A stretch of DNA of 64,000 nucleotides from UBA4582 sp013204195 (GTDB lineage Bacteria; Pseudomonadota; Gammaproteobacteria; Pseudomonadales; Azotimanducaceae), in the NCBI GenBank assembly GCA_963925735.1, contig CAWUUH010000020.1:4160-68159 (forward strand). The letters run 5' to 3'. Positions 9,461 to 18,548 of the stretch are shown in pieces; positions within the stretch are counted from its first letter, which is position 1; every line of letters begins with the position of its first letter. The translations under genes and the position numbers were made by a program. The notes beneath the pieces are model-generated. The model had not been told where the DNA came from, did not search any database, and saw only the letters and a list, made by a program, of their open reading frames with translations.

Positions 9461-12400
9461 CTAGAAGTTAGCTCTAAGTCCTATTTTGTACATTGGGCCA
9501 TGATCTTGCGCTAAGAAGATCATCTCTGAGTGACGGACAAAAAGTCGTACAGGTTCATCAGTGACGTTGCGCGCTTCGGCAAATATCGTGATGTTATCGT
9601 TGAACTTGTACGAACCCGTAAGATCTACCTGACCGCGTGCTTCTAGGAAGATAGGGTTATTACTTCCCTCAACGCCCGCATAAGTTTCATCCCTGTAGTT
9701 CCAAGCGATAGTCGCCTGCCAAGTGTTGTCTTCATAAAATCCAGCTAAGTTCGCCGAATCACCAAAACCAGGCAAAGCGAATTGCTCACCGAGCGAATAT
9801 ACATCTGCTTCTACATCGCCACCAACAAAGGTCGCGTTGGCGTTGACACCAAAACCAGTGGTACCGAATTGATGTTGAATCGCTAATTCCCAGCCATCGA
9901 TGGTACCGCTTTTGCCGTTAGCTGGCTGAGTAATATCGATCAGTGCCAGAGGATCAGTGGCTTCGCCAACGATATTGAAGGGCGGGCAAACAAAGCCGCC
10001 ACCAAAGCAAATACCGATACCACCCGGTTGGCCTGCAGTGTTCCACCACAGCTCATTGAGCGTACCCGGTGCAGCATAGTCGTTTGGCGTATCGGCACGA
10101 CGATTTCCGGCGGCGAGGTCCGCTCTCGCGGCATTTGCCAAATCACCAAAGAAGGGATCCGTCAGGGTGCCGTAAGTTTGTGTGTTTGTGCTGGTCGTCA
10201 AGAAACCTGAGATATCTTTACGGAAGTAACCGATAGCAATATAGCTTCCTTCCGCGTAGTAATTTTCATAGGCAATATCAAAGTTATTTGACTCTAAGGG
10301 CTCCAAATTAGGGTTACCCGAGTTTGCCTGCGCATTTTCACCAAATTGACGTGTCGTGAACGCTAACACGGACCGCAAATCATTAATGCCAGCCCGAGCA
10401 ATAGTCTTGCTGGCTGAGGCGCGCACAACACCAGTTTCACTCACACCCAAACTTAAGCTCAAATTAGGCAGCACATAAGAATTCGTCGCCGAAATAGGCA
10501 CAGGCACTTCACCCTCATACAGCACATCAAATCTATCTACTGACCAAGATATCGCACTAGCGATTTGGCTTAAGGCAGTGGAGGTCGTTTTCGCATCCTC
10601 ATAACGTAAACCTGCTGACACATTGAGCGGCATACCATTCAGCTCGCTTTCGAAATAAAACTGCGCATAAACCGCTGTCAATTCCTCGTCAACTTTACCA
10701 TCAACCTCGGTAGGCCCTGCGTTCAATAGACACCGGTCGTCACCACGTTCACCTGTTGCCAGATCGGTAAATCCCGTACCCGCCGCATCACTGACGATCT
10801 CGCAGTTGGCATAGTTAACATTCCAAAAATCAGTCAAGCCAGGACCGAATCCCGCTCGCGAAAACGCCGCGGCGGCGGCAGGCACGTCAATGGCCAGATA
10901 ATAGTTTTCTGGGTTAGTGCTGCCTTCGTCCATGAAGCCCGCTAGCGATGTTTTAGTAAAGATCGCGTCATCAAACTGGCCATAATTCAGGACTGTTGCA
11001 GTACCGTCGTTACCCGCACCCTGAACAATGAAGTTGCTTGCTCGAGTATCTCGAATTTCCTGCTCCATTCTAGAAATACCAAATTCGATGGACTTCAAGG
11101 AATCGCTAAACAGTCCATCCAGGTTTTCCCACTTACCATCTACCTGGAACTGTTGAAGTTCATTGCGTTTTCTCTGGAGATTGAACGTACCGTTTGTCGA
11201 GCCTAAATCCGCCGGCTCAATTTCATCGTAACCCGCAATAATGCTACCTGTGTTATCAATATTAACCACGTCATAGTCGTATGTAGGTATGCCTGAAGGC
11301 CTGAAGCTTACATCGACACGGTTGATTCGTGCTGCCGGGCCGCCAGCCACATTGAAGTAACCACCCCAGTTTCCATTAATAAAGGAAATACTATTATCCA
11401 GACCTGTGCCTATCTTCTCAGCAGACGAGTCGTGGAAGTCGAAAACCATTACTAGGGCATCACTGGCTTGCCATTCGACGTTGAAACCCGTTGACTTGTT
11501 GGTGCTATCTTCATAACCCCAGGTCGCAGAATGGGTGTAGGTCGGAAAGGCAAAAATATCCGGATTAGAAGAGTAGACAGAATCCGTAATCACCCCGCGA
11601 CTATTAGCCACACCTTCTGACATATTAAATCCACCAAGGTAGGTGCCGAATTGATTGCCTTCGGTCGTGAATTCCTTAGCTGAATAGGTGTAATCGAGGG
11701 TTGCTCGAATCTTGTCAGTGACATCTAATTGCAGCGTGCCACGGGCGTTATCCCGTGTACGCTCATTGTCTTTGACTTGAAAACCGACTTTTTCAGGAAA
11801 AAACAGCGCGCCATCAGCACGTTGATTGGCCGTCGCATCAATGGTCGCGCCATCTATTCGTCCGGGTATATCCGTGGTATTAAACCAGCTCGTTTCCTGC
11901 AGTCCTTCTTCACGGTTATTTCTTACCTGATGAGAACCTGACAAGGATAAACCGAGGCGGTTATCTAGGAATGTATTGGTAACAAAGAAATCAACCTCGG
12001 GCGTTACACCATCTTCCGTATCGGTCGAATCAACGACGCCGCCAACGCTGAACGAGCCTTTAAAGCCCGGCGCACTCAGGGGGTTGGCTGTCACTATGTT
12101 AATGGTGGAACCAATGCCGCCCGTCGGCAGTTGTGCGGTCGGCGTCTTAAAGACTTGCACTGACTCAAAACCATGTGCCGATATGTCGTTAAAATCGTAG
12201 GATCGACCACCGTTGTAAACGCCAGGCACTGTCGGCATTTGACGGCCATTGAGTGTTACCAGATTGAATTCAGGTCCGAACCCACGCACTGCAACCTTGG
12301 AACCCTCGATATTATTTCGGTCGATAGCAACGCCAACCAAGCGCGACAGCGCTTCTGCCAGGTTACCGTCTGGGAATTTACCCATGTCTTCCGCGACAAT

Positions 12401-12628
12401 CGCGTCAACGATACCGTTATAGTTTCTTTTATAGTCTGCTGCTTTGGTCAGGCCCGATCGGATACCCGTAACAACCACTTCCTCAAGAACCGCCTTTTCC
12501 GCCGAATTGGCACTATTGGCGGTGCTTTGAGTGGCAACCGGCGCTGCTTCCTGCGCCCAGCTTTGTGAAACGGCACCGACCAGCACTAAAGCGACCTTGC
12601 TGGAGAACAAATTGTTTTTAAAAATCAT
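9461..12628 (-). CDS. TonB-dependent outer-membrane receptor (oligosaccharide import)
   Basis: A 1055-residue outer-membrane beta-barrel that uses TonB energy to import a large ligand. A signal peptide ends at SWA (about residue 25). The TonB-box/plug start EEVVVTGIRSGL follows, then plug motifs DAIVAEDMGKFPDGNLAEAL, VAVRGFGPEFNLVTLNGRQM and GGIGSTINI. The barrel ends in GLRANF with the terminal Phe needed for BAM assembly. Long size and plug sequence match the TonB-Xanth-Caul carbohydrate receptors (TIGR01782 type). No SusD partner is present, as expected for Proteobacteria. A strong AAGGAGG precedes the ATG. Beta-glucan oligosaccharides are the inferred cargo from the GH16 and phosphorylase neighbours. 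Confidence 0.92.
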   Translation of the reverse strand: MIFKNNLFSSKVALVLVGAVSQSWAQEAAPVATQSTANSANSAEKAVLEEVVVTGIRSGLTKAADYKRNYNGIVDAIVAEDMGKFPDGNLAEALSRLVGVAIDRNNIEGSKVAVRGFGPEFNLVTLNGRQMPTVPGVYNGGRSYDFNDISAHGFESVQVFKTPTAQLPTGGIGSTINIVTANPLSAPGFKGSFSVGGVVDSTDTEDGVTPEVDFFVTNTFLDNRLGLSLSGSHQVRNNREEGLQETSWFNTTDIPGRIDGATIDATANQRADGALFFPEKVGFQVKDNERTRDNARGTLQLDVTDKIRATLDYTYSAKEFTTEGNQFGTYLGGFNMSEGVANSRGVITDSVYSSNPDIFAFPTYTHSATWGYEDSTNKSTGFNVEWQASDALVMVFDFHDSSAEKIGTGLDNSISFINGNWGGYFNVAGGPAARINRVDVSFRPSGIPTYDYDVVNIDNTGSIIAGYDEIEPADLGSTNGTFNLQRKRNELQQFQVDGKWENLDGLFSDSLKSIEFGISRMEQEIRDTRASNFIVQGAGNDGTATVLNYGQFDDAIFTKTSLAGFMDEGSTNPENYYLAIDVPAAAAAFSRAGFGPGLTDFWNVNYANCEIVSDAAGTGFTDLATGERGDDRCLLNAGPTEVDGKVDEELTAVYAQFYFESELNGMPLNVSAGLRYEDAKTTSTALSQIASAISWSVDRFDVLYEGEVPVPISATNSYVLPNLSLSLGVSETGVVRASASKTIARAGINDLRSVLAFTTRQFGENAQANSGNPNLEPLESNNFDIAYENYYAEGSYIAIGYFRKDISGFLTTSTNTQTYGTLTDPFFGDLANAARADLAAGNRRADTPNDYAAPGTLNELWWNTAGQPGGIGICFGGGFVCPPFNIVGEATDPLALIDITQPANGKSGTIDGWELAIQHQFGTTGFGVNANATFVGGDVEADVYSLGEQFALPGFGDSANLAGFYEDNTWQATIAWNYRDETYAGVEGSNNPIFLEARGQVDLTGSYKFNDNITIFAEARNVTDEPVRLFVRHSEMIFLAQDHGPMYKIGLRANF

Positions 12629-12630
12629 CA

Positions 12631-12652
12631 GACCCCCCTCCTTATAAAGGAG
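12631..12652 (-). promoter_or_regulatory. ribosome-binding site inside a small hairpin
   Basis: On the minus strand CTCCTT-TAT-AAGGAG forms a perfect 6-bp stem whose right arm is the Shine-Dalgarno core (AAGGAGG, then a G run, 8 bp before the ATG at 12628). In mRNA the stem would hide the ribosome site, so it could dampen or tune translation of the receptor. The alternative is chance complementarity around a very strong SD. Confidence 0.45.
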
Positions 12653-13043
12653 TTTTTTGTCTATACACGAGTTCAGGTTTTTATATTTATGGTCAGGTAG
12701 CGATCAATAGATCTCGCACTGCGCCGATCTTATACAGCATTTTTTTCTGACGCTGTTCGCATTTGCGCCAAGTGGGACTACGGCTACGATGAAATGGTCA
12801 CATGGCTGAAACTCTCTATTTGCCCCGCAAGCGAACAACCTAGCAAATCACACCATAGTCTGCGCCTCAGTCGGGTTTGCGGCAGCAGCTAACCCTAATT
12901 CCCACCTAACAATCGACCGTTTCAAACGTTTTTAGCTCAGGGGCGATAGGGGCGAGCATCAAAAGCCTTACCCCTTAGTCGTTATTTTCGCAGCGAGGCC
13001 AATTAAAGCTGCGTTAATAAGCTATTCAAAACCTATGGATGAG
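12653..13043 (-). promoter_or_regulatory. receptor upstream region with ACCTGA direct repeat
   Basis: This 390-bp gap holds no gene. On the minus strand ACCTGA occurs twice, 20 bp apart start to start (plus-strand TCAGGT at 12673-12678 and 12693-12698), about 45-70 bp upstream of the receptor ATG. Possible promoter elements are TTGATC with TATAAA 16 bp on, or TATAGA just downstream of the second repeat. The layout resembles the two-turn direct repeats bound by LytTR regulators, and a LytTR regulator is encoded immediately upstream. Confidence 0.4.
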
Positions 13044-13865
13044 CTACTGTTGTGCAAGAAAATTCTTGATAGCATCGCGGTAGTTTCGGCTAACCTTCAG
13101 CCTCTCATCGCAGTCTAAATGCAGGGTATATTCGCCTTTTTTTTGCGCAATCACTTCGTCAATACGATCGAGATTCACCACCGTAGAGCGGTGGATGCGC
13201 TTGAACTTATCCGGGTCTAAGCGCGACATGAGAGACTTCAAGGTACTGCGCATGACATGGGTCACGCCTTTGACATGCACACACATGTAGTCACCCGCGG
13301 CATCAACCCAATCAATATCCTTTGCGTCAATCAACACAGTGCTGTCCTGATCTTTTATGGCTATTTTAGTGTCCGAAACCCATTGTCCGTCAGCGCCGGA
13401 CAATTCATCTATAGAGCCTAGGCTACCGTTGAATTTTTTGGCAATTTCATCGATGGCACCAATTAAGGACAGCTTCTGATGGCCAAGATCACCATCAACC
13501 TGAAAGCGGTCACAAGCGCGTTGTACCGCACGTAACAACCGCGTTTCGTCTACGGGCTTCAGCAAATAATCGACGGCGTGCAGATCAAATGCGTCCAAAG
13601 CATAGCGTTGGTAGGCAGTACAGAAAATTATCATCGGCATCAAATCGGCCTGCAGCGCTTTAATAACATCGAAGCCGTTCTTGCCTGGCATTTGAATATC
13701 AAGAAAGACCAAATCTGGCTCTAAATCTAAGATTGCCGTCACGGCTTCGCGACCGTTATTGCATTGCGCAATTAGCTCTATTTCTGGCACCTGCTCCAGC
13801 AATACCCGCAACAATTTTCGCGCCAGGCCTTCATCGTCTACAATAATAGTTCGAAGCTTCTGCAT
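13044..13865 (-). CDS. LytTR-family response regulator
   Basis: A 273-residue two-component regulator. The receiver domain (1-115) has the acidic pair Asp10/Asp11, phospho-acceptor Asp56 in LVFLDIQMPG, Thr83 and Lys103 (DYLLKPV). A linker leads to a C-terminal LytTR DNA-binding domain (about 170-270) with WVDAAGDYMCVHV and FKRIHRSTVVNLDRI. It lies 10 bp after the kinase gene, so the two form one operon transcribed towards the receptor gene. Regulation of the adjacent glucan locus is inferred from position. The closest well-studied relatives by architecture are BtsR/YehT and YpdB. Confidence 0.93.
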   Translation of the reverse strand: MQKLRTIIVDDEGLARKLLRVLLEQVPEIELIAQCNNGREAVTAILDLEPDLVFLDIQMPGKNGFDVIKALQADLMPMIIFCTAYQRYALDAFDLHAVDYLLKPVDETRLLRAVQRACDRFQVDGDLGHQKLSLIGAIDEIAKKFNGSLGSIDELSGADGQWVSDTKIAIKDQDSTVLIDAKDIDWVDAAGDYMCVHVKGVTHVMRSTLKSLMSRLDPDKFKRIHRSTVVNLDRIDEVIAQKKGEYTLHLDCDERLKVSRNYRDAIKNFLAQQ

Positions 13866-13875
13866 AAATTTCTGA

Positions 13876-15021
13876 CTAAGTGTTTATCGCTGTTTTATAG
13901 GGAATGCGTATCGCTACTGAAAACCCAGCGGAATCATTAACGGCTGCGCTAAAGGTGTAACCCGAGGTATACGCAACTTCCAGCCTCTTCTGAACATTAC
14001 TTAAACCTATCCCGCGGCCTTGCCGGACCCGGTCTGCATTGATACCTGGTCCCGTATCTGTAATCGTTACATCTAATTCGTTATTCGAAACCTGCGCCGT
14101 CATTCTTATAGACCCACCAGTCTCACTCGCAGCCACCGCATATTTCAGTGAATTCTCGAAAATTGGCTGCAAGATCAAACTGGGAACCATGGCTTTCTTC
14201 GCCTTAGGCTCGATGTCAAACTCAAGGGTCAAGCGCTCATCAAACCGCGTTTTTTCAATGTTGAGATACAGCATCAACATTTCCAGCTCATCTTCTAAAG
14301 TCACATTTTCGATCGCATCGCTATCTAAGGAATGACGCAAGAAGCTGCTTAACTGTTGAATCATTGTTTGCGCCTTAGTGTCTTCCCGGAGTACGACTAA
14401 GGCATTAATAGCATTGAGCGCATTAAATAAAAAATGTGGATTGAGCTGATAGCGAAGCATTTGCAACTGGGCTTCTCTGGTGGAAGACTCTGCCTGCACG
14501 CGCATCAATTGTTCCTCTCTTTTTAAACTGATCTCCTCGATCAACCGCTTATGTTCCAGCTTGTGTAACAAATAATATTTAACGACAAAATACAGCGCAC
14601 TCCAGCTCCAGAACACAAATAAAGCGCCGTAAAACCATTCGTTGAACTCGCTCCACATATCCGGGAGACCAGATATCCAGATGAAAAATGGAATGCGCAG
14701 ACAAGTCCATAGTAGCGCAAGCAAACTAGAGGCGACTAACGCCACCGCAATTTGAGAAAGTATCGTTAGCTTAAAACTCCATCCGTACAAAGCCCGCAAG
14801 GGCCACGAACATAGCACGCCTAAAAAGGCCTGCATCAGGAGATGAGTAATCTGGAAAGGGGCGATATCGTTTTCAAGATAAGTGAAGCTAAAAAATGTAA
14901 CCAGTGTGTATGCGCCCCAACCCGCCAATTGGAACGACCAAAATGCGCCTTTGCCATTTTCGTCGGCGGCGAATTTTTGAAAGAAAATGTCTTTGTTAAA
15001 AATATTCACAGATACTCCCAC
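13876..15021 (-). CDS. LytS/YehU-type sensor histidine kinase
   Basis: A 381-residue membrane kinase of the His_kinase (PF06580) plus HATPase class. Four hydrophobic segments lie between about 28 and 150, followed by a coiled linker (KLEHKRLIEEISLKREEQL). The phospho-acceptor His196 is in LNPHFLFNALNAINAL, and the ATP-binding lid has ILQPIFENSLKYAV, DTGPGI and GRGIGLSNV. There is no large periplasmic sensor, so the signal is probably read within or at the membrane. The start is a GTG at 15021 without a strong ribosome site; the exact N-terminus is therefore uncertain. Partner is the LytTR regulator downstream. Confidence 0.9.
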   Translation of the reverse strand: MGVSVNIFNKDIFFQKFAADENGKGAFWSFQLAGWGAYTLVTFFSFTYLENDIAPFQITHLLMQAFLGVLCSWPLRALYGWSFKLTILSQIAVALVASSLLALLWTCLRIPFFIWISGLPDMWSEFNEWFYGALFVFWSWSALYFVVKYYLLHKLEHKRLIEEISLKREEQLMRVQAESSTREAQLQMLRYQLNPHFLFNALNAINALVVLREDTKAQTMIQQLSSFLRHSLDSDAIENVTLEDELEMLMLYLNIEKTRFDERLTLEFDIEPKAKKAMVPSLILQPIFENSLKYAVAASETGGSIRMTAQVSNNELDVTITDTGPGINADRVRQGRGIGLSNVQKRLEVAYTSGYTFSAAVNDSAGFSVAIRIPYKTAINT

Positions 15022-15700
15022 TCACCAGCCACCACTCACCCAGAAATATTCACCCTGGCGCAGCGTCTATATTTCGTCAAACAGGTAATAGTACACCTCA
15101 AGACGTTTAGCATCACCTTTATCTAACACCCTTCCAAGTGCCTAATGCGATGGTAGTGTCAACAAGGTTGCATTCAAGAGCGGCGAAGCAAAGGCAGCCG
15201 CCATATTACGCGGCAGCCAAAGCCAAGGTTTAGGTTTAGGTTTAGCTTGAGCCTAGAGTAGTACATTTTTCAGGGATTGATTGGTCAAAAAACACCCGCA
15301 TCGACCATAGGCAATCACGCTTACGATCCTTGCGGACCTATTCCTGAGGGCCGTCCGCTGCCAACACATGCTTTTCGCCGGGGGGGGCAGTTTAAGCCAG
15401 GCATCCTCATACCTTATCGGATCGAGCATGGATAGTTGCGGGGTTACCAGCCGTCTCCACGCCTATATTGGGGGTAGCGCAACAAAGACTCGGCTTTTTC
15501 AGGACAAAAAAAACCCGGATTTCTCCGGGCTAGTTCGAGGGGTCATACATGTGTCGGTTCTTGGGGAAGAATGCTGCACATTAAATAAGACAGCTATTAT
15601 CTGGAAAGTTCAGCCAGCGGCAAAAAATATTTCTCGCCGACTGTTTTTTTTATACTTAAATAGCCAATCTGGCCTGACAGGCCGCAGTGTTGAGCGCGTA
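15022..15700. other. intergenic region upstream of the kinase operon
   Basis: About 680 bp with no supportable gene. It contains three tandem AGGTTT hexamers near 15224-15244, a run of eight G at 15380-15387 and the terminator at 15506-15529. An open frame of 129 codons from 15368 crosses the terminator and has no family resemblance, so I do not call it. Confidence 0.6.
15506..15529 (-). terminator. rho-independent terminator, minus strand
   Basis: On the minus strand CCCGGA-gaaa-TCCGGG is followed directly by eight T residues. The next minus-strand gene upstream is the MAPEG gene ending at 15701, so this probably ends that transcript after a 170-nt trailer. Confidence 0.85.
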
Positions 15701-16075
15701 CTAGGCCAAATTGGCGCCCATCGTAATCAAGCAAACTATAGACAAAACCCAGAATAGGCTTCTGATGGGTTGTGCTTCATAGCCAGACTCGTTCGCCGGC
15801 TTGGTATTAATGCCTGAACTGTATGCCGCCACGAACAGTACCCGCAGGACGAGCCATGCGATCGCGACCTGCAGATTGTCTGCAACATTCATCTGAATGG
15901 AGAGCACCGCAAAGACAAAGAAGACCGGCAGTGATTCTCTCAAATTGTGCAATGCTTTAGTGGCGCGATCAGCGACTTTTTCACCGGCTCTTTTTTTGAG
16001 AGCGCCGGGCAGCATTAATTGAATTAAATATAAAATCGAAGTGGCAAGTATTACCTGAATCATTGGTGAGTCCAT
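15701..16075 (-). CDS. MAPEG-family membrane protein
   Basis: A 124-residue inner-membrane protein with four hydrophobic segments. The conserved RATKALHNLRESLPVFFVF near residues 36-55 is the hallmark of MAPEG proteins (membrane-associated proteins in eicosanoid and glutathione metabolism, N-R-E-P-like motif). Bacterial members such as YecN have no settled substrate; glutathione-linked chemistry is known only for some. I prefer the ATG at 16075 over an upstream TTG at 16105, because hydrophobic segment 1 then starts at once. The gene seems to be a single transcription unit ending at the terminator near 15506. Confidence 0.8.
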   Translation of the reverse strand: MDSPMIQVILATSILYLIQLMLPGALKKRAGEKVADRATKALHNLRESLPVFFVFAVLSIQMNVADNLQVAIAWLVLRVLFVAAYSSGINTKPANESGYEAQPIRSLFWVLSIVCLITMGANLA

Positions 16076-16416
16076 TAATAAGTGGTTGTGACGGGTTATG
16101 CCCAAGCACTTATACCACCGTGTTAGCGGGCCGCCTAGTCGATGGCGAGGATAAACTTTGCGCCTGAGCTTTCTGATGGCGTCTTATGCGGATGGACTTC
16201 AATCGAACCACCGATTTCAATCAGTAGCTGATAGGCAGGAGGCGGTCTTGGTACAATGCACACAATGGCAAGCGCCTTGGCTAAACTAACAAAACCTCGC
16301 TCACACTCGCTTACAGGCAAGCTGACGGAATCAAGTGAGGTCAAGCGCGAGCGTTGCAATCTCAGCAGCATTCGAACTAGCCGGTTCGCATGCTGCTGAG
16401 CAAGTGCGGTAAAAAA
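16076..16416. other. intergenic, no gene seen
   Basis: A 340-bp stretch between two minus-strand genes. A 78-codon open frame (16135-16371, minus) has no ribosome site and no recognisable features, so I treat it as chance. CTGCTGAG is repeated in inverted form around 16361-16399, a possible hairpin. Confidence 0.5.
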
Positions 16417-17148
16417 CTAGTTCGCGACCCAACGTTTGAGCTGCTGATTGACTTCACGATTATCAATTCGGCGAAAAGACGCTGCGTTTTTTCCGTAGTC
16501 TTGGAATGTTTTAGACCCCATAAACTGCTTCATGCCGGCGATCAGGGTGCCCATATCTTTCGCGGTGAAGTTCACCCAATGGGTCGACTTGGTTTCGCCC
16601 ATCGCCATATTTTGACCCATGGCCATATTGCCAGGGAAGGCCGCCGCATCGGAGGAAGACATTACTTTTTCCATCGCCTTCTGGTAATCCGCCACATTGC
16701 TTACCTCTAATCCGTAGAGATAGTTTACGTTGACCCCATTGGCGATTTCAGGCTGGTTCGCCAGACCTTGCTCATAGCTAAACAGATTGCTCCCCAGGTT
16801 AGTGCTGCTTTGACCCAGGCTTGTGAGGAAATCGCGCCAGTCAGCGGAACTCGCATTGGCGACAACCGCTTTGTTCATATCCTCAAGGGTCGGGTAAAAT
16901 ACGTTAATTCGATGAGTCGCGGCATTGTGACCCTTGGCAACCAGCTGCAACAACGAAACAGAGCTGTTGTAGGCTTGGCTCGTGGGTGACTGTCGATAGG
17001 TCTCAAGTGCCGCCATAAATGTGCCGGGATCAGTCACTCTAAATTCATAACCTTGACCATAAACGCCGGCCGGTAGTGCGACAGTGTCAGCCCCATAGGC
17101 ACTCACACTGGCAACTAAAAAAACCAACATACTTATTACGTTCTTCAT
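16417..17148 (-). CDS. secreted protein of unknown function
   Basis: A 243-residue exported protein with a signal peptide ending near AYGA (about residue 20). I do not recognise a named family. The mature chain has two similar alpha/beta halves, with YEFRVTDPGTFMAALETYRQSP near the start and YLYGLEVSNVADYQKAMEKV in the middle. This recalls dimeric alpha-beta-barrel (NIPSNAP/ABM-like) secreted proteins, and the proteins at 30117 and 31111 share the style. GGAG precedes the ATG by 7 bp. Function should be regarded as unknown. Confidence 0.75.
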   Translation of the reverse strand: MKNVISMLVFLVASVSAYGADTVALPAGVYGQGYEFRVTDPGTFMAALETYRQSPTSQAYNSSVSLLQLVAKGHNAATHRINVFYPTLEDMNKAVVANASSADWRDFLTSLGQSSTNLGSNLFSYEQGLANQPEIANGVNVNYLYGLEVSNVADYQKAMEKVMSSSDAAAFPGNMAMGQNMAMGETKSTHWVNFTAKDMGTLIAGMKQFMGSKTFQDYGKNAASFRRIDNREVNQQLKRWVAN

Positions 17149-17263
17149 AGCTCATCTCCAAAATTTAGATTTGAGCCTTAGAGTAGTCCCAGGTTATCTG
17201 CTTGACTAGATTAGTTCGACTTTGGTCGCCAACCCTATCAGACGACGAGCCGCCGGCGTGGCA

Positions 17264-18325
17264 TTACATCTGAGGCCATTCATCAGACTCCCGTTTAATC
17301 AGATCAACTGCCTCGGCAAGACTATTGGTTCTGGCTTTCCAGTCGCCACCCGAGGTGCTGAGCCGTAATGTATTCACGCCAGCATCACGATAGGCGCGCA
17401 AGCGAGCTCGAACCATCTCTTCAGTACCGATCAAGTTAGTTTTCAACACCATCTCGTCAGGCACCGCGCGAATCGCTGCCTCTTTTTTACCCTCAACCCA
17501 CAGACCCTGCACCTCAATGGCAGCGTCTTCATAGCCCGCCCGCCGGAATGCATCATTATAGAAGTTGGTGTCGGCCGAGCCCATACCACCCAAGGTGAAC
17601 GCCATGGCGGGTTTACGCGCGGCGACCAACCGCTCGACGTCATCACTGATCTCGAAGCTGCCACCTACCTGAATATCCAGATCTGACATCTGTCGGCCCG
17701 ACTTAGTCAAACCCTTGCGCAGATGATCCATAAAAACATCGGCCTGCTCTGGCATAAAGGAGGTGCCAATCCAGCCGTTCGCGACTTCGCCGGTCATCTC
17801 CAGAGATTTCGGCCCAAGCGTCGCCAGATAGATGGGCAGGTTCGGCCGTGGGGGCTGGGACAAACGTATAGCTTTGCCCTCTCCTCCCGGTCGCGGCAAC
17901 TCGTAGTGCTTGCCGTGATACTGCATACGTTCACTGTTGATGCCCAACCGGATGATATCCACGCACTCACGCAATCGCCCCAAAGGATGGGCAAAACTCG
18001 CGCCATGCAATCCTTCCACCACCTGGGGACCACTCACGCCCAAACCCAAGACAAATCGATTATTCGAGACGGTTGCCAGGCTCTGTGCCGTCATGGCAAT
18101 CATCGCCGGCACGCGGGCGCTGATTTGAATAATACCGGTACCCAAGGTAATACGCTGGGTGCGCGCTGCAATATAGGCTAACGGCACTACCGCATCCATA
18201 CCCCAGGCCTCCGCTGACCAAACGTGGTCAACCCCGATACGGTCTGCCTCAACGGTGTAGTCCACCAGTTGGTCCCAGTCTTCGCCGTTATAATAAGCAC
18301 TGCCGATACCAATCGCTGTTTTCAT
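17264..18325 (-). CDS. LLM-class flavin-dependent oxidoreductase
   Basis: A 353-residue enzyme of the bacterial-luciferase-like superfamily (TIM barrel). It shows the family's early motif GVDHVWSAEAWGMDA, the LGTGIIQISARVPAMIAM strand, RFVLGLGVSGPQVVEG, and GWIGTSFMPEQADVF late in the chain. Actinobacterial homologues use coenzyme F420; in a gammaproteobacterium FMN is just as likely, so the cofactor is left open. It is transcribed alone, 115 bp upstream of the secreted-protein gene. The substrate is unknown. Two further LLM genes occur in this window (39669 and 61893). Confidence 0.88.
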   Translation of the reverse strand: MKTAIGIGSAYYNGEDWDQLVDYTVEADRIGVDHVWSAEAWGMDAVVPLAYIAARTQRITLGTGIIQISARVPAMIAMTAQSLATVSNNRFVLGLGVSGPQVVEGLHGASFAHPLGRLRECVDIIRLGINSERMQYHGKHYELPRPGGEGKAIRLSQPPRPNLPIYLATLGPKSLEMTGEVANGWIGTSFMPEQADVFMDHLRKGLTKSGRQMSDLDIQVGGSFEISDDVERLVAARKPAMAFTLGGMGSADTNFYNDAFRRAGYEDAAIEVQGLWVEGKKEAAIRAVPDEMVLKTNLIGTEEMVRARLRAYRDAGVNTLRLSTSGGDWKARTNSLAEAVDLIKRESDEWPQM

Positions 18326-18548
18326 TTAGGCTTCATCTCAATGATTCATTTGGTCGGAGCATAACGCATTCAACTCGAAAAATATTGCCAAGCAAGGCAC
18401 AGCAGAATGACTCACCGCGAACGGGCTTACCCCAACAGGGTCTTGAGACACCCGGCCACATGAGATCATCCATTTCCGAGCGAACACTAGCAGCGAAGGG
18501 GCTTGCGGGCTGGTAGACTGTAGCCACTCAACATCAAGCTATTTGTGC

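Noticed and set aside
15368..15757. 129-codon plus-strand frame
   Set aside because: It runs through a strong minus-strand terminator and the end of the MAPEG gene, and has no motif.
16135..16371. 78-codon minus-strand frame between the MAPEG and secreted-protein genes
   Set aside because: No ribosome site, no hydrophobic or conserved pattern, and not in register with neighbours.
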